A stretch of 64,000 bases of DNA from Clostridium thermosuccinogenes. GTDB taxonomy: Bacteria > Bacillota > Clostridia > Acetivibrionales > DSM-5807. Positions 25,460-35,196 of the stretch are shown here, piece by piece; within the stretch, counting starts at the first letter, position 1, and every line of letters begins with the position of its first letter. The notes under the pieces are model-generated. The model had not been told where the DNA came from. It ran no database searches and saw nothing but the letters and a program-made list of their open reading frames with translations. A program made the position numbers and the translations under genes. The stretch is from positions 4,303,665 to 4,367,664 of the forward strand of contig NZ_CP021850.1 of NCBI RefSeq assembly GCF_002896855.1. Direction: 5' to 3'.

Positions 25460-27646
25460 TTATACCTGAAGGTATTTGTATATGATAATTGCAGCCTGGG
25501 CACGGGTGAGTTCGCCCTTGGGATTGAAATATCCGTCATATCCGCTGATAATATTCAAGCCTTGAGCGATGGATATATATCCTATGAGATCAGGATTGAT
25601 TTCATCCTCGTCCTTGAATATGCTCTTGTAAATGCCTTTAATGTCTGCAACCTTATCATATTTCAATGCCCTGATGATGAATTTAACACTGTCTTCTCTG
25701 GTTAAAACCGCATTCGGAGCCTTCTCTCCTTCTCTTACTATGCCTTGTCTCATCATATAAGAGTACAGGGCATCCGTTTCCTTATCGCCGCCCCTTTCAG
25801 ATACGGGTACATAGTAATCCTGCAGGGTTTTGGATAAAAGGGTAAGGAAATCTTTCTGGGTTATGCTGTCATTAGGCCTGAATTCATTTCCATCGAGGGA
25901 AATTCCATAGGCTGCGAGAATTTTTATCTCATCTTCGGCATAATGCCCGTCTATATCGCTGTATTCTGCGACCTTCACCTCTTCATACGGTTTACCGTCG
26001 TGATTCAATATTGCTCCGGTTTCAGGATCGAATATCCAAGGTTTCCTCGTATTCAAGGCATAGACCAGCTTCACTTCCACATTGTTATAATCCGGAGCAT
26101 AGATTACTTTTTCATACAGGCTATTGTTATTATTATAGACGAACTTATATTGGAGCTCCAAGCCCAGATTCTTAAATAATGTTTCATAAGCTTTATCAGG
26201 AGTAACATTATCTTTTACGGCAGGGAATTTCTCATCAAACCATGTCATATCAAAGCTGTATATCCGGCCGTTCACAGCGTCATATCCAACCCTGAGTGAA
26301 TTGTCCGGGAAGGGTATGCCGTTCACCATTCTCGTATATACCAGGCTATACTGAAGGGGTTTTTCTTCTTTTCCGTCTTCAGCCAATGGTATGACTATGC
26401 CTCTGCCGTTTGATCCTTCATATTTTGTCTGCTCAAACAGATCCGGCTTAAACTCCTTAAGGAATTTCTCCGCAGCAGCTTTTGCATCATCCTCATCATA
26501 CTTGGCCTGCGCTTTTGCATCATAAGGCATGCTTGTATAGAAGTTCATTATTTCTTTTGTTTCCGCATTTATGCTTACATTGACATATCTGTAATCTCTG
26601 CCATCCTTGTCTTCTTTTGCAAAGCTGAGACTCCACAGGAAATCTTTCCTGTTCGGCCAAGCCCTTGAAAGCCATGCATTTGTGAGCTTATATTCATCGG
26701 TAAGGCCCAGTACGGATAATCCTCTTGCAACCTTTTCAGCATCATCCTTGCTTATCAGCTTGGAGGCTTCTTCCGCTGCTTCCAGCTCCTCAGGGCTGAG
26801 AACTACTTGTTCTACTTCAGCAACAGACTTTAATGCCATGTCGGCAGTTGCGCCCATTCCTCCGGCAAATACGTAGTAATAACCTGTCTGGATCATTTCG
26901 CCGGTCAAGGCATCTATGGCATACATGCTGTCATATACCGGAACATAGGCAGGGAATATATTGATTTTTTCATTTTCGTAGTCATAAGAATATTTGTATA
27001 CCAGCTTCAGGCCCATTTTTTCCTTAAAGGCTTTTTGTGCAGCCTCCGGAGCTATTGCTTTGCTGCTGTCCGGGAATACCAGGCCGTCATTCCAATTATA
27101 ATAGTAATATCTTACTTCACCACTATCGCGGTCTACTGTAATACCGATATTGTTTTCATATAACGGAAATCCCTTTTCTGTCCTGTAAAAAGTGAAATAA
27201 TAATCAGAACTCATGTATAAAAGCTGGTTTTCATCTTCCAACTTAACATTGGCAGCCGCTTCGGGATTGACCTTTTTTACAAAAGCTTTTGCAGCCTTTA
27301 AGGCATCATCTTTGCTGATTTTGGGAAGCTTTTTTCTATCGGAATAATTGTAAGGTTTATAATGCTCATAGGAATATATCGTGCCCTTCTCATCAGCCGA
27401 TACCATTATGCTTCCTCCGAGATCATCCTTGCTTTCCCATCTCAGGTACCATATCTTTTTACCATCCTGCTGTGTGTAAACGTCATAATTCTTGCTGAAG
27501 ATAAAATCCTCGGGGATGTCAATCTTTGACTTTACACCTTTTATGGCCGCCTCCAAGCCTTTGTCAGACTCTGCGAAAGCCTGCATCGGCATAAGTGAGA
27601 CGAAAAGCATAGCCAAAGTTAAAAACATTGCAACATACCTTTTCAT
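25460..27646 (-). CDS. Secreted YcdB/YcdC-domain protein with SLH anchor
   Basis: A 728-residue exported protein. It has a signal peptide (positive start, hydrophobic run LTLAMLFVSLMPMQAF, cleavage near AFA-E), then two tandem YcdB/YcdC-like units (about residues 30-270 and 290-570), each with the pattern of a PepSY-like fold such as GEVRYYYYNWND and GRIYSFDMTWFDEKFP, and two S-layer homology modules at the C-terminus (YAEDEIKILAAYGISL; LTRAQAAIIIYKYL) that bind secondary cell-wall polymer. Family proteins occur in spore formers; function unknown. It is single, with its own terminator. Three SLH modules are usual, so two are somewhat few. Confidence 0.85.
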   Translation of the reverse strand: MKRYVAMFLTLAMLFVSLMPMQAFAESDKGLEAAIKGVKSKIDIPEDFIFSKNYDVYTQQDGKKIWYLRWESKDDLGGSIMVSADEKGTIYSYEHYKPYNYSDRKKLPKISKDDALKAAKAFVKKVNPEAAANVKLEDENQLLYMSSDYYFTFYRTEKGFPLYENNIGITVDRDSGEVRYYYYNWNDGLVFPDSSKAIAPEAAQKAFKEKMGLKLVYKYSYDYENEKINIFPAYVPVYDSMYAIDALTGEMIQTGYYYVFAGGMGATADMALKSVAEVEQVVLSPEELEAAEEASKLISKDDAEKVARGLSVLGLTDEYKLTNAWLSRAWPNRKDFLWSLSFAKEDKDGRDYRYVNVSINAETKEIMNFYTSMPYDAKAQAKYDEDDAKAAAEKFLKEFKPDLFEQTKYEGSNGRGIVIPLAEDGKEEKPLQYSLVYTRMVNGIPFPDNSLRVGYDAVNGRIYSFDMTWFDEKFPAVKDNVTPDKAYETLFKNLGLELQYKFVYNNNNSLYEKVIYAPDYNNVEVKLVYALNTRKPWIFDPETGAILNHDGKPYEEVKVAEYSDIDGHYAEDEIKILAAYGISLDGNEFRPNDSITQKDFLTLLSKTLQDYYVPVSERGGDKETDALYSYMMRQGIVREGEKAPNAVLTREDSVKFIIRALKYDKVADIKGIYKSIFKDEDEINPDLIGYISIAQGLNIISGYDGYFNPKGELTRAQAAIIIYKYLQV

Positions 27647-27896
27647 CCAGTAACACCTCTTTAAAATAGTTTTACTTATTAGACTTGGTTAATCATGAAA
27701 AGTTCCATAAAATATGCCAAAGATTCAGGATATTTTATACATAATTTACTCATTGCGCTGGCATTTTCTAATGCACAAGCTCCGAGTCAAGGAAATAGAA
27801 GCGATAAGAAGCAAAATGGCACAACAAATTAATTTTCATAAGCATTGCATAAGTGATATAATTGGTATATATCACATATAAGAAAGGCGGTTTCCT

Positions 27897-28928
27897 ATGA
27901 ACGGATATATTGATTATGCAGTCCAACAAGTGATAAATCTTTGCAATATACCCAGCCCCACCGGTTTTACAAAGCGGGTGCAGAATTATCTTGTGGAAGA
28001 GTTTGTTAACCTTGGATATAAGCCTGTTTTGACCAATAAAGGCTCCGTACTTGTTGATCTCGGAGGAAACGGTGATGTCCTGGTGCTGGCTGCCCATGTG
28101 GACACTCTAGGTGCCATGGTACGGGCCATCAAGGATAATGGCCGGATCAGAATCTCAAAAATAGGCGGGTATCCAGGAAACTATATTGAAACTGAAAATT
28201 GCATAGTCCATACAAGGACTGGTAAGGAATACTCCGGAACGATACAGCTTGTAAATCCCGCAGTTCACGTAAATAAGGATGTCTCGGATACGAAAAGGGA
28301 TGATTCCAACATGGAAGTGGTACTGGACGAAAAGGTGAAGTCAAAGGAAGATGTTTTGAAGCTGGAGATAAACACAGGGGATTTCATCTCCTTTGATCCA
28401 AGAACGGTGTATACCGCGAGCGGATTTATAAAAAGCAGGCATTTGGATGACAAGGCCAGTGCAGGAGTATTGATCGCCCTTGCCAAATATATAAAGGATA
28501 CCGCCCCGCAATTGCACAGAAAGGTTTATCTGCTTTTCACCACCTATGAAGAGGTAGGTCATGGAGGCTGCTCCGGACTTCCGGACAATGTGAAAGAAAT
28601 GATATCGGTGGATATGGGTGCTGTCGGCGACGACCTTCAAGCTGATGAATTTAAGGTCTCCATTTGCGCCAAAGACTCCCAGGGACCTTATGATTACGAT
28701 ATCACCACCAGACTGATTGAACTGGCAAAAAAGAACAACCTGAATTATGCGGTGGATATATATCCTTACTATGGCTCGGACGTGGATGCCGCGCTTTCTG
28801 CAGGATATGACCTGAAACATGGTTTGATAGGTCCCGGAGTGTCAGCATCCCATGGATACGAGAGAACCCACAGGGAGGGCATAGGAAATACGCTGTCTCT
28901 CTTGAAAGAATATGTGGAATCTCCCTGA
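27897..28928 (+). CDS. M42 family metalloaminopeptidase
   Basis: A 343-residue cytosolic peptidase of family M42 (glutamyl or broad aminopeptidase, forming large tetrahedral shells). The two-metal site is intact: AAHVDTLG (His ligand), SRHLDDKASAG (bridging Asp), EEVGHGG (catalytic and metal Glu), SVDMG and the last His in GVSASHGYERTH. It releases N-terminal residues from peptides. AAAGGCGG precedes the ATG. It diverges from the SLH gene and is followed 39 bp later by a CPBP protease, likely one transcript. Confidence 0.92.
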   Translation: MNGYIDYAVQQVINLCNIPSPTGFTKRVQNYLVEEFVNLGYKPVLTNKGSVLVDLGGNGDVLVLAAHVDTLGAMVRAIKDNGRIRISKIGGYPGNYIETENCIVHTRTGKEYSGTIQLVNPAVHVNKDVSDTKRDDSNMEVVLDEKVKSKEDVLKLEINTGDFISFDPRTVYTASGFIKSRHLDDKASAGVLIALAKYIKDTAPQLHRKVYLLFTTYEEVGHGGCSGLPDNVKEMISVDMGAVGDDLQADEFKVSICAKDSQGPYDYDITTRLIELAKKNNLNYAVDIYPYYGSDVDAALSAGYDLKHGLIGPGVSASHGYERTHREGIGNTLSLLKEYVESP

Positions 28929-28967
28929 TGCAATATTAAGCAATATCATATTGAAAGGAATTGATCC

Positions 28968-29798
28968 ATGAAATATTTAAAAATGTCTGCATTTATACTT
29001 CTTTATATGGCAGTATATTTTATAATCTCCAACTATATAGGATTTGTATTTGGAATATTCTACATGATAAAAGAGATTATAGTGAACCCAGATGTCTTTT
29101 TATATGGAAGTCCGGATGCGTTTATGGACACCTTTGTTAAAAACTCTGTGTGGTTTATGGCCATTGCAGCTTTGGTTTCCTTCCCGATATACGCATTCAT
29201 ACTGTGGCTTCGCAAGCAAAACATTTTTAGGGTTTGCGGCTTCTCCGGAATATCCGTCAAAGACATGGCAATTACAGCCTTAATGGGAATATCCCTGAAC
29301 TTTGTAATAGAATATCTGGTAGCCATATCATCATTAAATGATCTTTCCCCTTCCGTACAACAGATGTTCAGCCAGATTTTTGACGGCAACAGCTTTGTTG
29401 TAATTCTCATCGCCATCGGCATCGTCGGTCCGTTTATAGAAGAAGTGATTTTCAGAGGCCTGATATTAAATGAATTAAGACGCAATATTCCCTTAACTGC
29501 CGCAGTAATAATTCAGGCAGTCCTGTTTGGAGCATACCATATGAATCTCACCCAGGGCATTTATGCAACCCTCCTCGGCATTATCCTTGCTCAGGCTTGC
29601 ATCAAAATGAAGTCCATATGGGCTCCCATCCTCATTCATATGCTTTTCAACAGCACCAGCGTAGTTCTTGCAAAGCTCATCGACCCGTATATTCTGATGA
29701 CCTATCAGTATTTTATACTGGCGGGCAGTGTCATTCTGCTGGTGTTTACATCCATACTCGCCTGGAGGGGCAAAAAAAGCATAGTAAACATCTATTGA
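28968..29798 (+). CDS. CPBP family intramembrane glutamic protease
   Basis: A 276-residue membrane protein with about eight helices. The CPBP/Abi motifs are in order: EEVIFRGLI with the paired Glu and the Arg (about residue 157), FGAYHM (about 195) and HMLFNS (about 230). Family members cleave substrates within the membrane and some serve bacteriocin immunity or protein processing, as with Rce1. The target here is unknown. It lies behind the aminopeptidase gene and ahead of a clear terminator. Confidence 0.9.
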   Translation: MKYLKMSAFILLYMAVYFIISNYIGFVFGIFYMIKEIIVNPDVFLYGSPDAFMDTFVKNSVWFMAIAALVSFPIYAFILWLRKQNIFRVCGFSGISVKDMAITALMGISLNFVIEYLVAISSLNDLSPSVQQMFSQIFDGNSFVVILIAIGIVGPFIEEVIFRGLILNELRRNIPLTAAVIIQAVLFGAYHMNLTQGIYATLLGIILAQACIKMKSIWAPILIHMLFNSTSVVLAKLIDPYILMTYQYFILAGSVILLVFTSILAWRGKKSIVNIY

Positions 29799-29815
29799 CA
29801 TTTGATTAATATACA

Positions 29816-29846
29816 GAACCGGCGAAATGCTTTGTCCGCCGGTTTT
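29816..29846. terminator. Terminator between CPBP and the ABC operon
   Basis: AACCGGCG (29817-29824) pairs with CGCCGGTT (29837-29844) around a 12-base loop and is followed by TTGCAT on the plus strand. The stem is symmetric and could serve both converging genes. Confidence 0.7.
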
Positions 29847-29956
29847 GCATATTCTATTCCATGTCCGGTTATACCTGGCTTTATTTGGCTTATCCAATAC
29901 TTTCTATTTCCTCCGTACCCTTAGGTACACAATTTATTGTTCCGCTTTTCCATAAA

Positions 29957-30961
29957 TCATTTGATGTCTTTAATAGCCTTTTCTGCAAAGCTCGTATCCG
30001 ACAGTTTTTCATAAGGAACTGTCTCATCCAGCTCTCCTGCCGTCTGCATAACCTCCTGCAGCAAGTCAAAGGAAGCTTTCTTGAGGATCGGGTCCGTGTT
30101 CCATGCCTCTATTTCCTTGTATCTTTTTGTAACCATCTTCAGCAGATCAAGATCGGTATCCGGGAAAAAGGACTGGATCGCTTCCGCCACTTCCTCCGGA
30201 GTATGCTCCTTCACCCATAACTGGCCTTTGTAGATGGCGTTTGTAAACTTCTGTATAGTATCCTTGTTCTTGTCTATGTAGCTCTTTTTCGCATAGTAGG
30301 CCGTGTAGGATATTTCACCACTGTCCTTGCCTATGGAAGTGAGCACATAGCCTTTGCCCTCTTTTTCCACCAGTGATGCCGTAGGCTCAAACAGGGCAAC
30401 ATATTCAGCATCAGTTCCGGTGAAAGCTCCTGCCATGACCGAGAACTGTATGCTTGTATCAACGTTTACATCCGTCCCCGGCATTATTCCATGTTTCTTC
30501 AGGACATATTCCAGGGTCATGTTGGGTACTCCGCCTTTTCTTCCGCCGATTATGGTTTTGCCTTTTACATGGGACCAGTCGAAATCGGGGTCCGGATCTT
30601 TACCTACCAGGAAAGACCCATCCCGGTTGGTAAGCTGTGCGAACACTATCGGATAGTCTTCCTTGCCTTCATTGTATACGTAGATTGCAGCCTCCGGACC
30701 GGAGAACCCTATATCCACCTGATTGGACAATACAGCCGTCATGACCTTGTCAGCTCCCTGCCCGGTGGAAAGCTCAATCTCCAATCCCTCTTCTTTGAAG
30801 AAACCTTTGCTCAGCGCAACATATTGAGGCGCATAGAACACAGAACGTGTAACCTCACTAAGCCTTACCTTTTTGGGTCCCTCTTCCTTGCACCCTGCCA
30901 GTACAAAGGAGAAACCAACGGCAATAACAAGCAACAGTGCAATAATTTTTTTCATTTTCAA
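29957..30961 (-). CDS. ABC transporter substrate-binding lipoprotein (SsuA/NMT1 type)
   Basis: A 334-residue lipoprotein with the lipobox LAGC (lipidated Cys 24). The fold is the NMT1/SsuA type: VFYAPQYVALSKGFFKEEGL near the N-terminus, NQVDIGFSGPEA and GKTIIGGRKGGVPNMTLEYVL. Family members bind sulfonates, nitrate, thiamine or riboflavin precursors; the exact ligand cannot be told. It is the third gene of an ATPase-permease-binding protein operon on the minus strand. Confidence 0.9.
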   Translation of the reverse strand: MKMKKIIALLLVIAVGFSFVLAGCKEEGPKKVRLSEVTRSVFYAPQYVALSKGFFKEEGLEIELSTGQGADKVMTAVLSNQVDIGFSGPEAAIYVYNEGKEDYPIVFAQLTNRDGSFLVGKDPDPDFDWSHVKGKTIIGGRKGGVPNMTLEYVLKKHGIMPGTDVNVDTSIQFSVMAGAFTGTDAEYVALFEPTASLVEKEGKGYVLTSIGKDSGEISYTAYYAKKSYIDKNKDTIQKFTNAIYKGQLWVKEHTPEEVAEAIQSFFPDTDLDLLKMVTKRYKEIEAWNTDPILKKASFDLLQEVMQTAGELDETVPYEKLSDTSFAEKAIKDIK

Positions 30962-31117
30962 CCCTCCTATTTTATTTATAACTTTGTACCATTTATGGCT
31001 TCAAAAGCTTATGCTTTCTTAAAGCATTTTCATTGGAATTAAATCTTTTTGATTTCACAGATGTCTGCCCTAAAAGGCGCACCTGTCTTTTAAAATCCTG
31101 GAAAACTCCCGGTTCAA

Positions 31118-31936
31118 TCAATGCCCATTGTTTTTTACCAGAAGCTTTTCAAGATAAGCCACTCCCTGATACATCAAGGTAGCTGCAATGGCCAGAATTA
31201 TCACGCTCGTCATTACCAGATCCAGTTGGAACACCTGGCCGCCGTAGATGATAAGGTATCCCAGGCCGGCTTTTGACACCAGGAATTCTCCCATGATAAC
31301 ACCTACCCAGGACAACCCTACGTTGATCTTAAGAGAATTTATTATTGTTCCGAAATTGGCCGGGATCACTACCTTGGTGAGGATCTGAAGCCGGTTTGCC
31401 CCAAAGGTCTGCACCAGCTTTATCTTATCCTGATCCACCGTAAGAAAGCCGTTTAAAACCTCCATGATGGTTACGATAAGGGATATGGCCAAAGCCATAA
31501 CTATGATGGAGCCAGGCCCCGCGCCCATCCATACAATGATGATGGGGCCCAGGGCAACCTTCGGCAGGCTGTTCAGAACCACCAGATATGGTTCCAGGAC
31601 TCGGGAAAGGAACTCCGACCACCATAAAATTATGGCAATCACAGTGCCGGTAATGGTTCCCAGCAGGAAACCCACGATGGTTTCCAGGCATGTTATACCT
31701 ACATGCTGGAACAGTTCTCCTCCCTTATATAGGTTTTGGAATGTCTTCACCATCCTGGACGGCTGGCTCGTTATAAAAGGATCTATGAGCTTTAAGTTTG
31801 CAGCGATTTCCCAGGAAATAAAGAACAATACCAAAAGCGCTATTTGTGTAGTCAAAATCGCCGTTTTCCTTAATTTCAGCTTGCGTAGGTATTCTTTCCT
31901 TTCTTTCGAAATTTCATTTCTTATGCTATCAGACAT
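31118..31936 (-). CDS. ABC transporter permease (SsuC/TauC type)
   Basis: About 272 residues with six membrane helices and the EAA coupling loop (ALAISLIVTIMEVLNGFLTV followed by KIKLVQTFGANRLQ). It forms the channel of the importer with the ATPase encoded upstream. The ATG at 31936 follows AAGGAG by ten bases and overlaps the ATPase stop by eight; the longer frame to 32020 has no ribosome site. The substrate is shared with the binding protein and unknown. Confidence 0.9.
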   Translation of the reverse strand: MSDSIRNEISKERKEYLRKLKLRKTAILTTQIALLVLFFISWEIAANLKLIDPFITSQPSRMVKTFQNLYKGGELFQHVGITCLETIVGFLLGTITGTVIAIILWWSEFLSRVLEPYLVVLNSLPKVALGPIIIVWMGAGPGSIIVMALAISLIVTIMEVLNGFLTVDQDKIKLVQTFGANRLQILTKVVIPANFGTIINSLKINVGLSWVGVIMGEFLVSKAGLGYLIIYGGQVFQLDLVMTSVIILAIAATLMYQGVAYLEKLLVKNNGH

Positions 31937-32696
31937 GTATATCCAGCTCCTTCCATATAGCATTGAAGTAGTACCTGAACTCAGGAGCTTCCCTGCAGGA
32001 CAGTGGACTCCTATTTTCACAGTCGAACTTTATCTCGTGTATATTTTTAACTCTGGCGGGCCTACTGGTAAGGACGATCACCCTATCAGCCATGCTTATG
32101 CTCTCTGAAATATCATGGGTTACAAGAATAGCTGTCTTGTTCTCCTTTTTTATAATCTTGTATATATCGTCGGTAACCGCAAGCCTGGTCTGGTAATCCA
32201 GTGCGGAGAATGCCTCATCCAGTAGCAGTATTTCGGGTTTTGTAGCCAGGGTTCTTATCAGCGCAGCCCTTTGCCGCATCCCTCCCGACAGCTGATAAGG
32301 ATATTTGTCCTTAAATTCATAAAGCCCGTATGTTTTTAACAGGTTCAGGGCATATTGCTTGTTTTCATCCGTCATTATCTTTCTGATCTCAAGCCCCAGA
32401 AGGACATTCTGAAGTATGGTCCTCCAGTCAAAAAGATGGTCCTTCTGCGGCATGTATCCCACATCGCTGGAAGGGCCCCTCAGACTCTTGCCGTTTATCA
32501 GTACATGTCCGGATGTGGGCGTAAGAAGCCCGCATATTATTGACAAGAGCGTAGATTTGCCGCACCCGCTGGGGCCGACAATGCTGATAAACTCACCCTT
32601 TTTTACGGATAGGTCGATATTTTCAATTGCATTGATTTCGCCGTTCAAAGACTGGTACTTCATTCCAAGGCCGTTGATTTCAACTATGTATTCCAG
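31929..32696 (-). CDS. ABC transporter ATP-binding protein (SsuB/TauB type)
   Basis: About 255 residues with Walker A GPSGCGKST, Q-loop YMPQKDHLFDW, signature LSGGMRQRAALIRTL, Walker B EILLLDEAFSALD and switch His VTHD. It drives the importer. The best-supported start is a CTG at 32696, eight bases after AGGAGG (32705-32710); the upstream in-frame ATG at 32729 and TTG/GTG-like codons have no ribosome site and precede the conserved YIVEINGLGMKYQ start. CTG starts are rare, so this remains an inference. First gene of the operon. Confidence 0.88.
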   Translation of the reverse strand: MEYIVEINGLGMKYQSLNGEINAIENIDLSVKKGEFISIVGPSGCGKSTLLSIICGLLTPTSGHVLINGKSLRGPSSDVGYMPQKDHLFDWRTILQNVLLGLEIRKIMTDENKQYALNLLKTYGLYEFKDKYPYQLSGGMRQRAALIRTLATKPEILLLDEAFSALDYQTRLAVTDDIYKIIKKENKTAILVTHDISESISMADRVIVLTSRPARVKNIHEIKFDCENRSPLSCREAPEFRYYFNAIWKELDIHV

Positions 32697-32975
32697 CGCA
32701 AACACCTCCTGCAAACAATTGACGAACATGAGCCGAATTTCACTATACAGCAACCAGCTCAGCCTCAAGAGTTTATCCTTCACCACCAATATATTACATA
32801 GGGTATTAAAGGGTGCGAAATATTTCAGATGTTAACCATGATTTGCAAAGGTGTAAAATGGCTGATATCAAGGATAATAGGACTTTAAAACAGGAAATGA
32901 GTATTAAATGCTTTATTACAATGTGGTAAGAGTAAAGCCTTCTGAATTAATTGACGTTTCAACAGATACTATGAT

Positions 32976-33204
32976 GTTTCAATTCCAATATGGCACGATT
33001 AAAGCCCACTGTATCGATGCAGATATTTACAAAAATGATGAGTTTCAATTCCAACATGGTACGATTAAAGCGGTTAAGCTATGTGTCCTTCCCGAAAGTG
33101 TTTACGCGTTTCAATTCCAACATGGTACGATTAAAGCATTGCCATTTATATCACATCCTCAGAAATATCTTCATGTTTCAATTCCAACATGGTACGATTA
33201 AAGC
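32976..33204 (-). CRISPR. CRISPR array 1: 4 repeats, 3 spacers
   Basis: 30-bp repeats at 32976, 33042, 33108 and 33175, with spacers of 36, 36 and 37 bp. On the plus strand they read GTTTCAATTCCAACATGG then TACGATTAAAGC. The first (leader-distal) copy carries two changes. The leader is on the right, so the array is transcribed on the minus strand and the repeat ends in ATTGAAAC, the usual Cas6-type 5' handle. Confidence 0.95.
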
Positions 33205-33348
33205 ACCGACGGAAATGCGCATATTTCAAGGCATTCCGGTGTCGAAAACACTTATTTTTGCAATGAACCTCCAGTCGTGCAAAAAACACTGTACCTTCAT
33301 GATTTCATTCCCTCTATAATAGCAATTGTACCATATTCTTCATAAGTT
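33205..33348 (-). promoter_or_regulatory. Leader of CRISPR array 1
   Basis: 144 bp, nearly identical to the three other leaders in this region, including a GGTACAAT -10-like element with upstream TG (minus strand). It abuts a decayed cas2 3' end. Confidence 0.85.
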
Positions 33349-33447
33349 TTGAATAAAGTTATCAGTTGGGATTTTTTCTCTGCCTATAACGCCTTTTGAA
33401 AGCCATCTTTTTTCCGAGACATAAAAATTCTAACTGAGTCCGATTGG
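33349..33447 (-). pseudogene. cas2 3' fragment beside leader 1
   Basis: The minus strand from about 33440 reads DSVRIFMSRKKDGFQ, which aligns with the C-terminus of the intact Cas2 (DSVIIFTSREKRWLSKS), and the DNA similarity runs on to the leader. The native stop is changed (TAA to CAA) and the frame is shifted. The upstream side is cut by the IS21-family insertion at 33448/33456. Confidence 0.75.
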
Positions 33448-33690
33448 GTTATTTTTGTGTATTGTAAAATAAAAGTACAGCAAGTTGCCACGTAAAAGTG
33501 CAGCAGCTTGCCAAACAAATTTGAGAATATTTTACAGTAAATATTAATACAACTTTCACTGCGGTTGATTTCTATCGTCAACGGCAGGCATATTTAGCTA
33601 TTCATGATTTTGATAGAAGAAAAAAACATTGCCAGCACCCAATTAAAAATAGTACCCTTTAGTTGTCAATGCTAAGGGGGTACGGAAAGG

Positions 33691-35196
33691 ATGCTAACAA
33701 TGGCTGATATTAAGTATATCAAAGATTTATCGGATAAGAAAGGCTTATCCTTACGAGAAATTTCAAGAATAACCGGTTTTAACTTCAGAACTGTCCAGAA
33801 ATATGTGGATAAGGATGATTGGTCAAAACCATTAACCAGAAAAAAGAACAGCAAAAGTGTACTTGACTCATTTGCAAAAACTATTGATGAATGGCTGGAA
33901 GCCGATTTAAAGGCACCAAGGAAACAGAGACATACAGCCAAAAGAATATATAATCGGCTTAGTAAGTTATACAAAGATGAATTTACTGTATCATATCGAA
34001 CTGTTGCCAGATATGTAGCAGAAAAGAAACGAAAACTATATGGAAGCAATGAAAGCTATATCCCGCTTTATCATCCTGCCGGGGAGGCGCAGTTAGACTT
34101 TGGAATGGCAGAATTTGTGGAAAACGGGATTCGATATGAAGGCTGCTATGTGGCCATGTCTTTCCCATACAGCAATGGCGGTTACATACAGGCCTATAAG
34201 GGAACCAACATTGAATGCCTGCTCCAGGGTATGCAAAATATATTCAATCACATGGGACGAGTTCCCACCTGTATATGGTTTGATAACGATAAGGCTGTTG
34301 TAAAGAAGATATTGACTAACGGTGAGAGGGAAGTTACAGACGCATTCAACAGATTTCGACTGCATTATGGTTTTGAGAGTAATTTCTGCAATCCCGACAG
34401 TGGGCATGAAAAAGGGCATGTGGAAAACAAGGTAGGCTATTCAAGAAGAAATATGCTGGTTCCGGTGCCGGAATTCAAAGACCTTCAAGAATTTAATAAG
34501 AACCTGCTGATCGAATGTGATGAAGATATGCATCGTAAGCACTACTTAAAAGATATCCTCATTAAAACTCTGTTTGAACAGGATAAGAAAGCAATGAAAC
34601 CTTTGCCAAAAGCTGAGTATGAGATCTACCGTCTTGAGAAAGTGAAGTCCGATAAATACGGGAAAGTGAACTTTGAAAACAGAAAATACTCTGCCAGTCC
34701 TGAGCATGCTCAAAGGGAGCTTTTTGTGAAAGCCAATGCTTTCAATGTCTGGATTCTTGATGATCAGTATCAGGTTGTTCAATGGCATAACCGATTATAT
34801 GGAAAACAAAAAGAATCTATGAAATGGGAACCCTATCTGGTACTGATGAGTAACAGACCAAATGCCATAAAATATACCGGCTTTTTTCAGCAGTTGCCCC
34901 AAACATTGCAGGAGTACCTTTCTGGCTGTGATTACGAGCAAAAGAAAGCTACCCTAAGAATGCTGAAGAAGATGGTTGCTAACAGTGAGCTTGAAACAGC
35001 AGTGGATGCTTTTAACTACTGTGTTCAAAAAGGTATACAAGACTTGGATAGTATATGGGCCCGTTATTACAGTATGGTCTTCGCAAATGCTCCCATACCT
35101 GATATTGTTGTGAAAGATGAAATCCCTTGTCTGTCATATGAGGTGAATAACTCAATCTACGACGACCTGCTTGAGAGGGGGCTTCCTCATGCATGA
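33691..35196 (+). CDS. istA: IS21-family transposase IstA
   Basis: A 501-residue DDE transposase. An N-terminal helix-turn-helix (LSLREISRITGFNFRTVQKYV) recognises the ends; the catalytic triad is in AQLDFG, WFDNDKA and GHVENKVG; a C-terminal Mu-like region follows. ATG at 33691 and 33700 are both possible; GGAAAGG directly before the first favours the second. It overlaps istB by eight bases, the usual istAB arrangement. Confidence 0.95.
   Translation: MLTMADIKYIKDLSDKKGLSLREISRITGFNFRTVQKYVDKDDWSKPLTRKKNSKSVLDSFAKTIDEWLEADLKAPRKQRHTAKRIYNRLSKLYKDEFTVSYRTVARYVAEKKRKLYGSNESYIPLYHPAGEAQLDFGMAEFVENGIRYEGCYVAMSFPYSNGGYIQAYKGTNIECLLQGMQNIFNHMGRVPTCIWFDNDKAVVKKILTNGEREVTDAFNRFRLHYGFESNFCNPDSGHEKGHVENKVGYSRRNMLVPVPEFKDLQEFNKNLLIECDEDMHRKHYLKDILIKTLFEQDKKAMKPLPKAEYEIYRLEKVKSDKYGKVNFENRKYSASPEHAQRELFVKANAFNVWILDDQYQVVQWHNRLYGKQKESMKWEPYLVLMSNRPNAIKYTGFFQQLPQTLQEYLSGCDYEQKKATLRMLKKMVANSELETAVDAFNYCVQKGIQDLDSIWARYYSMVFANAPIPDIVVKDEIPCLSYEVNNSIYDDLLERGLPHA

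Noticed and set aside
25460-27646. Treating the YcdB/SLH protein as a thermolysin-type peptidase because of its PepSY-like repeats
   Set aside because: No HExxH zinc motif is present.
27768-28097. A 109-codon minus-strand frame upstream of the SLH gene
   Set aside because: Mostly antisense to the M42 peptidase start, with no ribosome site.
32908-33319. Open frames running through CRISPR array 1 (and similar ones through array 2 at 36316-36748)
   Set aside because: They translate the repeats themselves (FQFQHGTIK...); not genes.
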